Below, one piece after another: positions 1 to 10,980 of a stretch of 64,000 bases of DNA. Source of the DNA: Atriophallophorus winterbourni (Eukaryota; Platyhelminthes; Trematoda; Plagiorchiida; Microphallidae); NCBI GenBank assembly GCA_013407085.1, contig JACCGJ010001766.1, positions 28,816 through 92,815 on the forward strand. Direction: 5' to 3'. The notes below the pieces were generated by a model. It did no database searches and had not been told where the DNA came from. It saw nothing but the letters and a program-made list of their open reading frames with translations. How positions within the stretch are numbered: the first letter of the stretch is position 1; the number at the start of each line of letters is the position of its first letter. The position numbers and the translations under genes were made by a program.

Positions 1-589
1 TTAGCGCATACAAGACAAGAGTCCCCCGAGCGAGCAGCATGGCACCTTTTTCCTTGCATCTTCGTTACAGTAGTTGTTGTATTATCTACTTTTGCAGATT
101 TTCCAGTCATAACCATGTTGAAATCCGGTGAAAATCAAATAAATACAAAACCGAAGGATTTGTAAGAAGAAGTGGGAAGAAGAAGAAGGAGGAAAATTTA
201 TTCGTGAAAACGAATTTTCAGTTAACCAAGATAGTTTAAACACAGAATTTCAATACAAATAATAGGGACGTCAAACTTTGATGGCAAAATTTGAGATTGC
301 CAGTCACATTCAAAATCAAAACAGCTCCGGTTTCGTCTGCAGGCATTAGGCTTCGTGATTGTGATGGAAGTTGGTGAAAAGTCATGCTGCACGATTTTTA
401 AACCCCCATGTATGAGTTTTCTTTCGCATTTTTCTGACCGGCGCAGCAAATTCTCCATCCTTCAAAATAAAAATATTGCGCAGCATTTAAAGCATGCAGG
501 GCATCAAACGTCCTTCGTTTACATGTTCGCGACATGTTAAAACGTTTCAAAAACAAAAGGTTCCGTGTTGACTGAACAAATAAAAACGC
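1..589. other. Left flank with no recognisable gene
   Basis: I see no coding similarity or repeat I can name in this stretch. The short open frames on both strands have no domain, splice context or codon pattern that supports them. The decayed retrotransposon that follows begins near 610. Confidence 0.5.
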
Positions 590-609
590 ATGAAAACATT
601 AATTTTGAG

Positions 610-1336
610 CACGGCCGATTCAAAGGCCCCGCTCCCACTGAACCTAAATAAGAGCCAACTCTTGTCAACACTGGTTGATAAGATTTCGGTCCAGGTGGCG
701 GGGAATTCCCTCAGTGTTAACGCCACACAGTGTGTTAAGGATTTGGGTGTACTGGTTAGGGCTGACTTCAAATGGGAGGACCAATGTGCCGCTGCGGCTC
801 AGCGTGCACGCAAGGTACTTTTTCGGCTGAAATCAGTGCTATCGAGCAGAAGACCCGATGTATTCCTGCCACTGTACAAGGCATTAGTTCGGCCGCATCT
901 TGAATACTGTGTTCAGGCGTGGTGTCCTCACTACAAAAAGGACATCCTTCGACTTGAAAGCGTACAGCGCCTCGCAACTCGCATGATTGAAGGTCAAGGG
1001 AAACCGTACGCTGTGCGCCTAATGTCTCTCGATCTTTTCTCCCTTAGGCGCCGTCGTTTAAGAGGTGACTTAATAGAAACCTTTAAGATCTTGAAGGGTT
1101 TGAGTGGCGTGCAAATGAACGACTTCTTTACCTTAAGCCCCGAGCTGGGCACCCGGGGCCACTCACTTAAAATTGAAACGATGTCGGCTAGGCTCCAGGA
1201 AACACTTTTTCAGCCTTAGGGTTGTTAACTTCTGGAACATTCTTCCAGAAGAACTTATATCCTGCAGTACCGTGTCTAGTTTTAAGCAGGGGTTGGACCG
1301 CAACTGGGGTAAGTTGTTTCCTGAATACTCTCCTTA
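610..1336 (+). pseudogene. CR1/jockey-like LINE fragment, C-terminal part of reverse transcriptase
   Basis: An open frame to 1219 encodes the region after the RT catalytic core: a segment reading DLGVLVRADFKWEDQC, then RPHLEYCVQAWCPHYKKDI and RLESVQRLATRMIEG, which is the conserved thumb and post-RT region of CR1/jockey-type LINEs. After a frameshift near 1205-1220 the homology continues in another frame as VVNFWNILPEELI, the usual 3' end of these ORFs, with a TAA at 1334-1336. The copy is 5'-truncated and inactive. Clade assignment is by motif memory, not alignment. Confidence 0.85.
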
Positions 1337-1679
1337 ATTGCTTTACAAGCTTAGGTTTTTCATCTTTTAGCGTTATCCCGTAAATAAAGTGAGGGCTAGA
1401 GTTCTCTGTGTTTTTTAATTTTTATTATACACAATGCTACTTCAGCTAACCTCTCACCGTGCTGGTGAAGAGAAACTGCTTTTTCTTTTTCCAGCATCGG
1501 CTATAACGCGGTGCTTCCTAAGTTCAACCCGGATAATCTCTTGGCTTCGCGATCGGCGAAGATTTCAAACAGACAAAAAGAATATACGTTTTGGCAGTGG
1601 TGGGTGCTTCTCTGCAGCTTCCCACCGAAAGAAATTCTGGACGCTCGATTGGCTTGTTAGCCACATACTGTCCTGTGCA

Positions 1680-1712
1680 AACTGAACTGAACTGAACTGA
1701 ACTGAACTGAAC
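1680..1712. repeat. (GAACT)n pentanucleotide microsatellite
   Basis: About six tandem copies of the 5-mer ACTGA/GAACT lie between two LINE fragments. Confidence 0.95.
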
Positions 1713-1744
1713 AAAATACCACGTTGACCTTGAATTCAAATTCC

Positions 1745-1960
1745 TGATTCGTATAGTGGGCGATTTTAACCGACCACATATACCTTGGTCAAACCAGTGC
1801 TGCTTATGTCATAAGATGTCTGAGGACTTCATCGAATAGACTAACATTCATGCCATGAGTCAACATGTGAATGAGCCCACAAGGTTTCGTCAGGCCTGCT
1901 TAACTTCGATCTTGGATCTCTTCTTCTTGATAAACGACAGGGCTCAAGCCCTTGTAAGCT
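1745..1960 (+). pseudogene. LINE endonuclease fragment (CR1/jockey-like)
   Basis: The frame reads IVGDFNRPHIPW, the endonuclease motif with the catalytic Asp and Asn (GDFN), and continues to NEPTRFR and ILDLFFLIND, the C-terminal endonuclease block. There is an in-frame stop before the second part. Only about 70 codons remain. Confidence 0.75.
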
Positions 1961-1974
1961 GCATCTCTTCATAT

Positions 1975-2335
1975 CAGCAACATAGTCCAGGAGAACCTCA
2001 GTTGAAGAAATCCTGTCTAGTGTTGTTCAGCTTCGCCGTGATTACAGGCAATACCTTATCCACAAGTTGCTTGAATTCGTTTTCAAATCTTGCTGAAATA
2101 ACCTCTTCCGGAAGCGCATTCCACAAGTTAACAATTCTTGTTGATAGCGTAAATGCTTGCGTATCGGATATTGACGGAAGAAACTCACCCATGTAGGGGT
2201 ATGCCTAAAATGGCCCCATACTCAGCAAATCGTGGTTATCACTTGAAGTTATCACATCTGCACAGTAGATTGGACTGCCGCAGATACTCCTTTGCCGTCC
2301 GGATTCCTCGTGCTTGAAACGCACTACCCCTTTCG
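1975..2335 (-). pseudogene. CR1-like LINE 3' end
   Basis: On the minus strand the frame ending at 1998 reads STRIVNLWNALPEEVI, the C-terminal signature of CR1/jockey ORF2 and the same block as at 1220-1270 on the other strand. Further upstream on the minus strand the sequence no longer reads through. It is a short 3' relic. Confidence 0.75.
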
Positions 2336-2391
2336 GTTATTTCTGCCCCATCCCTAATTATTTTTAATAAACGCCTTGACCTCCATTTTTA

Positions 2392-2826
2392 TCAGACGAT
2401 ACACAATTCTTGATTATGCTTTTTTACGCTTATATTCTTCGTGATACTGCACCATATCTTTCCTTCTTTCCACAGCGTTTCCCGTCCCAGCAAATATGGA
2501 TCACATTTCCCTTCGACCACTTTGCTGAACTGCTGAAACTTCTTCAGACCCAATATCCCAGTATCGGAAGTCCAAGCGCACGCAGTCTTAGCTGACCCTG
2601 TTCCGAAATATGTGGTGGGTAGCGGTGTTCCGGGTTGACGCCCTACCTCTTCAAATGCCACAAAAATCCACTGATAATGCAGGCTAACGCGAATGTGGCC
2701 CGCTATAGGGTCTTGGAAACTCAAACATTTTACTATTCTTTTCTTTTCGACCCACCGCACAATCCACCCTGCGGTTTGTACAAGCTCCCCGCTTTTATAC
2801 CGTAATAAACTATTGACTATTGACAC
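2392..2826 (-). other. 144-codon open frame, unassigned, probably repeat-derived
   Basis: This minus-strand frame begins where the CR1-like reverse transcriptase segment loses similarity, near 2826. No domain is recognisable. Because it is wedged between LINE relics and has no splice or promoter context, it is more likely 3' retroelement sequence or a chance frame than a gene. Confidence 0.25.
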
Positions 2827-3254
2827 GGGTTCTTGATTCCGTCACGAGAGGGAAAAGCTCGCGCAGCTCGTCACCATAAGCTCCCAGTAATATGCGACGA
2901 GTTAGCAGCGGGTCGTAGCGCACACGCCGAATACCAAGCGACATGAGGTTGAGGCGTTGAACTCTCTCCACATAAGGAGTTGATTTCAATCCTTGTACTC
3001 GTTTCGTCGCCCGCCTTTGCAATTTTTCCAACTGGTCACGTTCTCCCTTAGTTTGCAGATAGGTGGCTGGCAAACCATATTCCAAAACTGGTCTCACGTA
3101 TGTGGAATAAAGAATGCGAAAAATTTATGGAGTAATCGCCGAAAACGACCGACTAATAGCCCACCATGCGCGGTTTGCAGCAGCAGCTTTTCTGTTCGTA
3201 TCCTCGGATTTAAGCGACCGAGTCACAATTGTACCCAGGTCACGTTCAGTATCA
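2827..3254 (-). pseudogene. CR1-like LINE, 3' half of the element split by the RTE insertion
   Basis: The minus strand reads ERDLGTIVTRSLKSEDTN, then NRAWWAISRFRRL, then VRPVLEYGLPATYLQTKGE and RRATKRVQGL, a CR1/jockey RT C-terminus. It joins seamlessly to 7284-8790: across the RTE insertion the frame reads WVDT then ERDLG. It ends near 2827, where similarity stops inside FPLVTESRTR. Frameshifts make it non-functional. Confidence 0.85.
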
Positions 3255-3559
3255 TCATCGTCATCATCATCATCAAAGACAGCATTACACCGGTAGCACG
3301 TACCGAATGCTTAACTGCCATACAACCATGAAAAAGTAAAATCCTAAAAGATGGGGAAGGGTGGGACTTAAATTGCTACGGCTTCTATAGAAGAGTAAGC
3401 ACAAACAAACTGGGAAGAGGTGCCTACACCTCGAATGGAACATGCATTCAAACAAGTTTCGTGAACGAGTAGAGCAACATCAGCACGGCAGCTTCCTTGC
3501 GGCTTTCACTGTCATGCATCATAACAAGCTTTTCTCGTCACCCCACTTGACAACATACA

Positions 3560-4072
3560 AGGTTATGCAAACACTCCAAGAAGATGCTTAGTGCAAGACC
3601 GCCATTGAACACGGTTTCGGGACATATCCTGAAGCGTAACTAACCATTGCGATATATGATCGCGGGGACACCAGCCTGGAAGACGCGCTGCGCCTACTTT
3701 GGAAAGGGTTACTAGTAAGAATTTTTAGCTGCCTATGCCATGTGACGGTTTGGCCACCCCGAGATTTACGCCAATCAGGATGTGGCGTCGCAAAAAGAAT
3801 CTGTTTCGGAAGTCGGTGGTCCGGCATCCGTAAAACGTGACCCAGCCAGCGTAACCTATGCAGGTTGATCTGCTTCTCTATATCGACATTACTACCCAAC
3901 AACTTATGCGGAGAGCATCGGTTTGCCTGTATAGATTGTAACAGCTAACTCTAGAATGATGCGGAGACACTCGGTTGTCAAATACTTGGGACGCTGAAGA
4001 ATGAATGGTTGCGGTACGTAAGGTCCAGGTTTCGCACCAATATCAGGTAAAACAGACGAACTGTGCTTATAG
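3560..4072 (-). pseudogene. RTE C-terminal coding remnant downstream of the insertion
   Basis: After the inserted retroposon the RTE homology resumes on the minus strand with a TVR...CETWTLR block near 4060-4000, a frameshift near 3905, then the intact stretch NLHRLRWLGHVLRMPDHRLP and RGGQTVTWHRQLK. About ten codons expected between the two parts are missing, so a small deletion accompanied the insertion or followed it. Confidence 0.75.
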
Positions 4073-4675
4073 AATCACCCTTGAGTAGCAGAGACGTACT
4101 TCGCGGCTGGCTTGCGAAATACCATCACGTGGTGCCAGCTGGGTGGGTGCTCGGGTTCTCGAGCTCAGCGAAACAGTTTCGGCGGTGGGTGTTGAGGGTG
4201 TGTGGTGGGTTTCGCCGGGCAGCGTGCTCCATAAAAGCACAAAAATCACAATATGACATCCACCGGACGCGGCGGATGTGACTCGCCGCTCCAAAAGTCA
4301 CTGCCCCTTGTTCTATCCAAGGACATGGTATGGTGCACAGGCAAAAACTGAAGTCACCAACCTATCAACGGGGTTATCGGGCTCCGAACTGAAAATTCCC
4401 AGAAAAGGGCGTATGAACCGCTTCGTCGGTCACCGGCTACCGATAGGTGCGAACCTCTCTCGCTCCACTGCCTTGTGAGTAAAGGCTCGGGGTGGGACCC
4501 TCTAAACGAAATCTCCCCTACTTCGGTGTAGGCAACGGTGGTAGTATCATGCCTACGTTCAAAACGACTGCGATGACAACGCTTTGTACCCCCCTTCTCG
4601 CTTTGTACATCTCATTGTTTATGTTGAACGGCACTATATCTGTATCAGATTGTGCAAATATAATAATATAATATA
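4073..4675 (+). mobile_element. About 600-bp retroposon with (AAT)n-type tail, inserted in the RTE element
   Basis: This block breaks the RTE coding sequence. Its plus-strand 3' end is CAGATTGTGCAAATAT followed by an ATA/AAT-rich tail at 4657-4674. A second copy of the same 3' end, in opposite orientation and with a longer tail, lies at 14343-14500. A TATAG pentamer sits at both edges and may be a short target duplication. No coding domain is recognisable, so it may be a SINE or a 5'-truncated LINE 3' UTR. Confidence 0.65.
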
Positions 4676-7283
4676 GTCCTTTCTGACGCCAGAGGTGACC
4701 TAGGTTGCGGAATGCTACGGTCGCTTTAGAAATGCGTGCCGAGACCTCGTTATCTAACGATGCAGAATTATTGATACAACTACCGAAATACGTAAAACGA
4801 TCCACAATTTCAAGAACCTGATTGTCAAGTAATAAAGTGCTGTTCGATATGTCGATGTCCTGCAGCAGAACACTGCACTTAGAGGGTGCAAAACGCATTC
4901 CAAATGCGGGCACAATACTAGATAGCTTGTTCAGTATCGCCTGTGCATCTGTGTACGAGTCGAAGAGCAGAACTATATCATCAGCATAATCCAAGTCGAG
5001 AAGCTTGACGCCTGGCATTATGTGAACTCCGAAAGCTGGGGCACAATCGTTGCACAACTCCATAATTGCATCAATTACAAAATTAAACAAAAACGGAGGA
5101 ATTGGGCATCCTTGTCGGACGCCACTTGTGGTGTGGAAGTTGGGTGAGACTTCGTTGTAAACCCCAACGCATCCGGATGTATGAGCATAAAGTGCACGTA
5201 GTATGTTGACATACTTTTGCGGAACGCCTTTGCACAGCAAGGTGTTAAACAGGACATTTCGATCGATTGAATCAAATGCTCCTTTGAAGTCTAAAAAGAT
5301 GGCTATTGTCGGCTGTCGATAAGTGTGCCGCAGTTCTAAGATCCGTCGAAGAGTAAAAATGTGATCGACACAGCCTCTGCCAGGCCGGAAGCCAGCTTGC
5401 TGCTCTCGGATCTCTGATTCCCTATGCAATGTTAATCTTCGAAGACATATGGACGCTAATAATCTCGTAATGATGGAAGTGAGACTTATCCCACGGTGAT
5501 TAGAGCATGAGCTTCGCACACCTTTTTTAAATATAGATATGATAACTGATTCGCCCCAACTCGAAGGGACGGATTCTGACATCCACACTTCACGGAGGAG
5601 ATCTCCTAATGTGCTGATTAGGACTTGGCCACCTTCTTTGAACAAAACAGGCGGTATGTCATCGGGGCCAGCAGCTTTGAATCGTTTCATGGATTCGATA
5701 CATGTTTTAATTTCTAAATCATTAGGGGGATCTACACCAACAGGCCAAGGATCACACTGCCTTAAGTGAGGGAATGATTCTGTTGCAGGCGACCAGCTGA
5801 ATTGTTCTTCAAAATGTTCGGCCCAGCGCGACGGGCGGCGATTCTTATTAGTGATAAGAGTACCGTCTAATTCCGCTATAGTCTCACTCACTCCTTGTTT
5901 CGTAGGCCCAGTCGATCGAATAAGTTGGAAGAGTTTTCGCACGTTACCCGCATTATTTGCTATTTCCATTTCTTCGACCTTATTTAGCCACCACCTTTCT
6001 CTGTCTAGTCTTAAGCTCCGTTTAAGTTCATTCCTCACGCGTCTACGCTCTGTGTTGTGTCCAGGACCATGAGGTATTTGGCGTCGCTGGTGAAGAATTT
6101 CTATAGAGCGCTGTGAAATCCAGTGGGACTTTTGGGTTGGTTGTGTAGTCTCACAGGCTGTTATTGCAGCGGCTCGCATAATCCCTGTTATTTTGTTCCA
6201 CCTTTCTTTGGCAGTTGCACACTGAGCAACTGGGGGTGAGTTACTCAAGGTGGTTCTATAAATGTCTTGAACTGCAGGCAGAGAGAATTTTTCGACCACA
6301 ATGCGTTTCATATTCGAAGGCTTCGTACCCGACAACTTTAACGAGAACCTACATCGCACAAGAGCATGATCTGAATCTGCGCAGGTATTCCAAAAAGAGC
6401 GACAGTCCTCAATGCAACCTCTCCAGAGAGCACTTATGGCGATATGGTCGATTTGGGCCGAAGGTTGGCTTCCATCCGGCGAGCGCCTTGTGGTAATTTG
6501 ACATCTTTTATGGCCAAACGAGGTGCTGCTAATGAATAATCGAGATTGTGCACAGAATTGTGTAAACCGTTCACCATTATCTGTGCGTTGGCTTTCAAGA
6601 CCAAACATGCCACCTAATTGTGATTCAGATGTATCTAAGCGACCTAGTCTGGCATTCATATCTCCTGCTAAGACAACAATATCGGAGCTTTTTGCACGTC
6701 GCAAAAGAGCATAAAGATCGTCGTAGAAGGCGTTCTTCTCGTCGTCGGAATTGGTGTTAGTCGGAGCGTAAGTTGCTACAATAAACAAGCATCTCTGATT
6801 AGAAGATTTTGAGTTTGGTCTAATATTAGTGGCGAGTCTAACTGCGCACATCCTGCTATTGCGAGGAATCCAATCGATTAGACAGGATTCGGCACGTGAA
6901 TTCAGCACTATACCAACACCCGCCTGTCCTGAAATGGCAGCTACAGAATCACCAGAGCAGCGCAAAAAGTAGCGAGTTGAAAGATTTGGGGCAGTAAGTT
7001 CAGTAATTATAGACGGATCATATAAGCGCGTTTCCGATAAACAGCAAACATCAATAGATAGACTATCTAAGGTAAGAGCCAGTGCAGCTTGCTGGCCTAT
7101 TTGTCTCAGAGTCCTGACATTCATGGCTCCGATGTGAGCAGAGGTCCGTGGTTTAAGAAAGTGATCTGTAGATTCGCGAACAGAAAATGTTCCAACATGT
7201 TCAGCGCGGTCTTTTCTAAAGCTGGGATTGACAGACGGAGAGTTGTTAAGAGTGGATGGGGGGAAGGGTCGGAAACAGTTTGA
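4676..7283 (-). CDS. RTE-like endonuclease-reverse transcriptase ORF (3' end interrupted)
   Basis: About 865 codons are uninterrupted. The upstream frame also runs open into the host CR1-like sequence, so the true start is uncertain; MNVRTLRQIG near 7125 is a plausible endonuclease start. Endonuclease motifs: LSETRL, AGDMNARLG, IDHIAIS and SDHALVRCRF. RT motifs in order: KRFKAAGPDDIPPVLFKEGG, GFRPGRGCVDH, FLDFKGAFDSIDR (first catalytic Asp), SGVRQGCP and YADDIVLL (catalytic Asp pair). Both enzymes serve target-primed retrotransposition. The frame runs into the inserted retroposon at 4675, so the natural C-terminus is lost; it survives in decayed form at 3560-4072. Known domains account for the frame, but it is a transposon relic rather than a host gene. 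Confidence 0.9.
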
Positions 7284-8790
7284 AGTATCAACCCATTTCA
7301 GTTGATGATCCCCGAGGAAGTACGCACCTTCGGGCGTGCTTGGCCCCAAAAGCATTACAGCGCATTTCTGTCGGTTTACAGGAAGCTGCCATTTTACCGT
7401 CCAATCAAGCAATTTGTTCAATTCGTTCTGGAAAACTTTATTATCAGCAGAAGAGCTTACTGTACCCCAAACTTTCAGATCATCCGTGAAAAGTAGACAA
7501 TTCATATTTAATGAGTCGGGGAGGTCATTAACATATACTTTGAAAGTAACGGGCCGAGAACAGATTCTTGCGGAACCCCGGAATTTGAACGTGTAATCTG
7601 CGATTTGACTGCGTTAACCTCGACCCGTGTATAACGGTCAACAAGGAAGTCTTTAATCCAAGTTAGAATAGGCCCCTTTACACCACGAGCACGGAGCTTG
7701 AGAAATAGACGTTGAAATGGAACACGGTCAAAAGCCTTACTGAAGTCAATGAAGGCAGTGACTACCAGGTGACCCAGACCAAGTTCAGCACACCAGTGCT
7801 CGCAAGCAGTGATGAGATTGGATGCGCGTGATCGTCTTGGCATAAAACGACGCTGAGCAGATGTTAGCTGACTGGTTGTAAAAAGAAAATCTTCAATCTG
7901 TTTTTTCAGCAGTCGTTCCTTAGTCTTCACAACTACCGAAGAGAGGGTAACCGGGCGGTAGTTAGCCGGATCACTGGTTTCACCGCCCTTATACATTGGT
8001 TTGGCAATGCCGTACTTCCAATCTTAAGGTAACCTACCATACCTCAGGAATAAAATGAAGATTAGCGCCGGTGGTTTGTGTAGGATACTCGACAATACCT
8101 TTAAAAGCATTGGGTGTATATCGTCCTGGCCAGGTGCTGAGTGTACATCGAGTCGTTCTAGTAAATACTGCACCATCTCTGGCGAGATCGAGATATCCGG
8201 CATTTCGGCGCTGCTCTCATGAAGCAGAGGAATGGGAAATGTCTCCTCTGTGTAAAGCGAATTATACTAAGCGGTAAGAAGATTTGCTTTACGTTTATCT
8301 TCATGTTCAGTTGAACCTCCCATAGTTCTCAAGCAAGGTACTCTTCGAGAAGCTTTCATTTTACGTCCAACGTACGCAAACAAGCGTTTCGGCATCGAGT
8401 TGGCTTCGTCCACTAAGCGAGTTTCATAGTTCTGCCTTTTTCCTCTTTTGAGGTAGGTGCTCTTGTTGCGGATAACTTTGTAGGTTACATAGTCATCGGT
8501 GCATTCACAAGAACAAAACTTCCGCCATTACCGCTTTTTTACCTTCATGTATTTACGAATAACGTTATCAAACCACGGCGGTCACTTAGCGGGGGGTCTT
8601 TCATTCATCCATGGGGCATGATTTTCAACCGATCTGATTTTTCCCAAAAAGTCCAACCAACAGGTATCAACATTCGTTGATAGAGGGGGTGACCAGTCCA
8701 TCGAGTTTGCGGACGTGATTAGACTCTTTGTGTCTAATCTCTTCAAGCGAAAAAATGGTTCGACACGTCGATTATCTCACTCAACTAGGA
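7284..8790 (-). pseudogene. CR1-like LINE, 5' half of the element split by the RTE insertion
   Basis: Read on the minus strand from 8790 downwards in shifting frames, the order is an endonuclease-RT linker (NHAPWMNERPP, PPWFDNVIRKYMK, NYETRLVDEANSMPKRLFAY), then the RT N-terminus (VHSAPGQDDIHPMLLK near 8130), NYRPVTLSSVVVK, FIDFSKAFDRVPFQRLFLK, an SGVPQ.SVLGP block, and LLFTDDLKVWG in place of the usual YADD-type motif. At least three frameshifts or stops are present. The last codons before the RTE junction are WVDT; homology resumes at 3254. Confidence 0.85.
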
Positions 8791-8815
8791 AAAAGTGATA
8801 ACATTATTATCTGTT

Positions 8816-9005
8816 TCTGTAGTGAGCTATATACTGAAACACTGGAATCTTACTACCATCTTTATTCTCTATTTCTCATTTCTGTCTAGGCCAGGGCAGC
8901 CTGACACATCTCACATATGCACATATCTCACATGCAGTCTCTGACTGTGCGGCACTTTGCCTGGATCAGGCTTGTGCTTTCACGCCATTGCATTCATACC
9001 ATGAC
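8816..9005 (+). repeat. SINE copy, (ATAC)-tailed family
   Basis: The 3' core GCCTGGATCAGGCTTGTGCTT and the upstream CTCTGACTGTGCGGCACTTT block match the full-length copies described at 13721-13962. Here the sense strand is plus and the tail is degenerate (cattcatacc). A complete copy of the family is about 240 bp. Confidence 0.8.
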
Positions 9006-9009
9006 AAAC

Positions 9010-9230
9010 CTCCCCTAAATCGAGGCGCAATTTCAATCGTATAGACTGGGATGTTGTCTTAGAGGAAGCTAAAATGATCTTGTCCCTTTATTCAGGTGAT
9101 GATATAGCAACAAACTGGCAGCTTATACATCACTGTCTGGCTACCTTGCAAGATAGGTTTGTTCCGTTGGTGCTTTTCAAGCGACGCAACAAGCCACAGT
9201 GGTGACACCTACGATGCGACGGTTGATTAA
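9010..9230 (+). pseudogene. CR1-like LINE linker fragment
   Basis: The plus strand reads FNRIDWDVVLEEAK then HHCLATLQDRFVPLV and KRRNKPQW. This is the endonuclease-RT linker that precedes the PPWF block in CR1/jockey LINEs. No RT follows, so it is an isolated relic. Confidence 0.6.
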
Positions 9231-9284
9231 AGTGCGGGACAGTGCCTAGAAAACCAACAAAGCTTCTCAGACAACGTTCCCGGA

Positions 9285-9345
9285 CATCATCATCATAATC
9301 ATCATCATGAAGCACAAGTCTGGAGCCAGACAAAGTGCCAAACAA
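9285..9345 (-). repeat. ATC-rich microsatellite and truncated SINE head
   Basis: ATC/ATA repeats at 9285-9306 adjoin a sequence reading GAAGCACAAGTCTGGAGCC, a diverged copy of the SINE 3' core in reverse orientation. Confidence 0.5.
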
Positions 9346-9539
9346 TATGAAGCAGGAAAAGCAGATAAGCAAGCACGTGAAAAAAAGGAAAGCAGGCAAG
9401 CGGAATATGCAAGAGCAAATGCACAAAAAGCAGCTTGTTTTTGTGGTTTCACTGCATACGATTTTGTGGTTTTTTGTTTTTTATAAAATAATACCGGATG
9501 AAAAAATTATGACACATAATAACATACACTGCCGCCACT

Positions 9540-9830
9540 GACGTCGGTTCGCAGCCATATCGCGTAGATTTCCAGCCAACTATTAGGTGGAGCTTTCGGA
9601 TCTCACCCAGGCAAACGAATACGACCAACTGAACCTAGCGCTACTGTGAGTTTCTTCATCCCAACGCGCCACGTCATGGACTGGCCGCTCGATCGTTTCT
9701 CCCAGCTTCTGTCAGGCTCTGCAAATAAGGCGCTGTACGGTAAACGGTGAGTAGGCATTCTTAAAACATGTCCCAATCATCGCAAACGAGCAAGCATAAT
9801 CATTTTTCTCAGTCCGAATCAGAATCTAAA
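9540..9830 (-). pseudogene. RTE-like C-terminal fragment
   Basis: The minus strand from 9830 to 9540 reads VLKMPTHRLPYSALFAE, GQSMTWRVGMKKL and GRIRLPG, the RTE C-terminal block also seen at 3600-3850. It is interrupted and short. Confidence 0.7.
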
Positions 9831-9837
9831 GGGGACG

Positions 9838-10600
9838 GCGCTATTCCTGTGAAAATCATCGGGGCATCAATCTCATTTCGGTAGCTCCTAAAATACTGGT
9901 TTGTTTCACCGTTTGAATACCAAAAAGGAAGAGCAAATCCGTGAGGAGCAAACTGGGTTTCGTGCCGGCCGCGGGTGTATAGATCACATTGTTACACGGA
10001 AAGTTACTGGAGCAACACCACGCATTTTGTAGGCCAACTATCGTGGTATTATGTATGTATGTATGAAAGCACAAGCCTGATCCAGGCAAAGTGCCGCACA
10101 GTCAGAGACTGCACGTGGGCTAAGATACTGTCAGGTTGCCCAGGCCCAGACAGATATGAGGGGGGAAATAGAGATGGCAGTGAGACTCCAGCGTGTATTC
10201 GCATGCAGCTCACTACCGTTGGCCAATCAATTTAGCACGATGTTGTATGATATATGAAAGCACAAGCCTGATCCAGGCAAAGTGCCACACAGTCAGAGAC
10301 TGCACGTGGGTTAAGATACTGTCAGGTTGCCCAGGCCCAGACAGATATGAGGGGGGGAAATAGAAATGGCAGTGAGACAATAGCGTGTATTCGCATGCAG
10401 CTCATTACCGTTGGCCAATCAATTTAGCACGATGTTAACCGCACAGCACAAAAATGCTGCACGATTGCACATCCGTGCACATCGTGGTATTGCGTAACAT
10501 CTTAGTGACATTAGATTCAATCGATCGCCAAAGTCTTTTGAACTGTGCTGAGACATGGAGTGCCCGAGATGTAGGTTTTGATCTTGAAGGCATCATATTG
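9838..10600 (+). pseudogene. RTE-like reverse transcriptase fragment split by a SINE dimer
   Basis: The left part (9838-10050) encodes NHRGINLISVAPKIL and, after frameshifts, REEQTGFRAGRGCIDHIVT. The right part (10492-10600) continues with LDSIDRQSLLNC. With 10051-10491 removed, the reading frame joins as RPTIVV then LRN..LDSIDR, the RT block with the first catalytic Asp. The SINE insertion therefore postdates this element. Confidence 0.8.
10051..10480 (-). repeat. SINE dimer with 11-bp target-site duplication
   Basis: Two copies of the SINE lie head to tail (10051-10240 and 10241-10480), both with the sense strand minus. The unit is flanked by ATCGTGGTATT at 10040-10050 and 10481-10491. The tail (ATGT on the plus strand) lies at the left edge. 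The second copy is complete, ending at the same 5' terminus (GTGCAC on the plus strand) as other full-length members. Confidence 0.9.
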
Positions 10601-10639
10601 CCAAATATATAATCATTTTAAAATTTACCAATAAAGACG

Positions 10640-10980
10640 TTCGTTATCATCATAATATACATCATGGACAGTGCTACGGAGGTTTCAAGTACCGAGTGCT
10701 TGACTGCCATACAACTATTACACCTTAAAATCTCCAAAAAAGATTTCGAAAATTGAACCTAAATATCTACGAAACCTGAGAAAATTGAACGCACTAGGAT
10801 GAGGTGTTCGCACTTGAAATCAAACATCAAAGACGCTCAACTTTCCGCCACCGTAATTGATTAGTGATCACTATGGGATAAATCAATTTAACTGTAGCCG
10901 AATTTCGGAATTGGTTTCGATCGTCATTCTACCGACCCTTCCGTCAATTAAAGCATAGAATTGGACGGCATCTATGGGTC
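10640..10980 (-). repeat. RTE-like 3' untranslated region
   Basis: After an ATC-rich stretch (10648-10668) the sequence TACCGAGTGCTTGACTGCCA matches the RTE 3' region at 3300-3325 with a few changes, and looser similarity continues downstream. It is a 3' tail relic in minus orientation. Confidence 0.55.

Larger units (their letters stand above)
3255..7283 (-). mobile_element. RTE-like non-LTR retrotransposon, near full length, nested in a CR1-like element
   Basis: The element is bounded by identical 7-mers AGTATCA at 3248-3254 and 7284-7290, a target-site duplication. Minus-strand order is a short 5' region, AP endonuclease, reverse transcriptase, RTE C-terminal block (LRWLGHVLRM near 3840) and a 3' end with a GATGAT-type tail (plus-strand ATC repeats at 3251-3275). 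Short tandem 3' tails and this domain order fit RTE-clade elements. A 603-bp plus-strand retroposon splits it at 4073-4675, leaving about 3.4 kb of element. The 3' third (3560-4072) carries frameshifts, so this copy is dead although endonuclease and RT remain open. Confidence 0.9.

Noticed and set aside
8886..9003. Hammerhead core sought in the (ATAC)-tailed SINE (CCTGATCC...)
   Set aside because: Lacks CTGANGA and a paired GAAA; the resemblance is limited to CTGAT.
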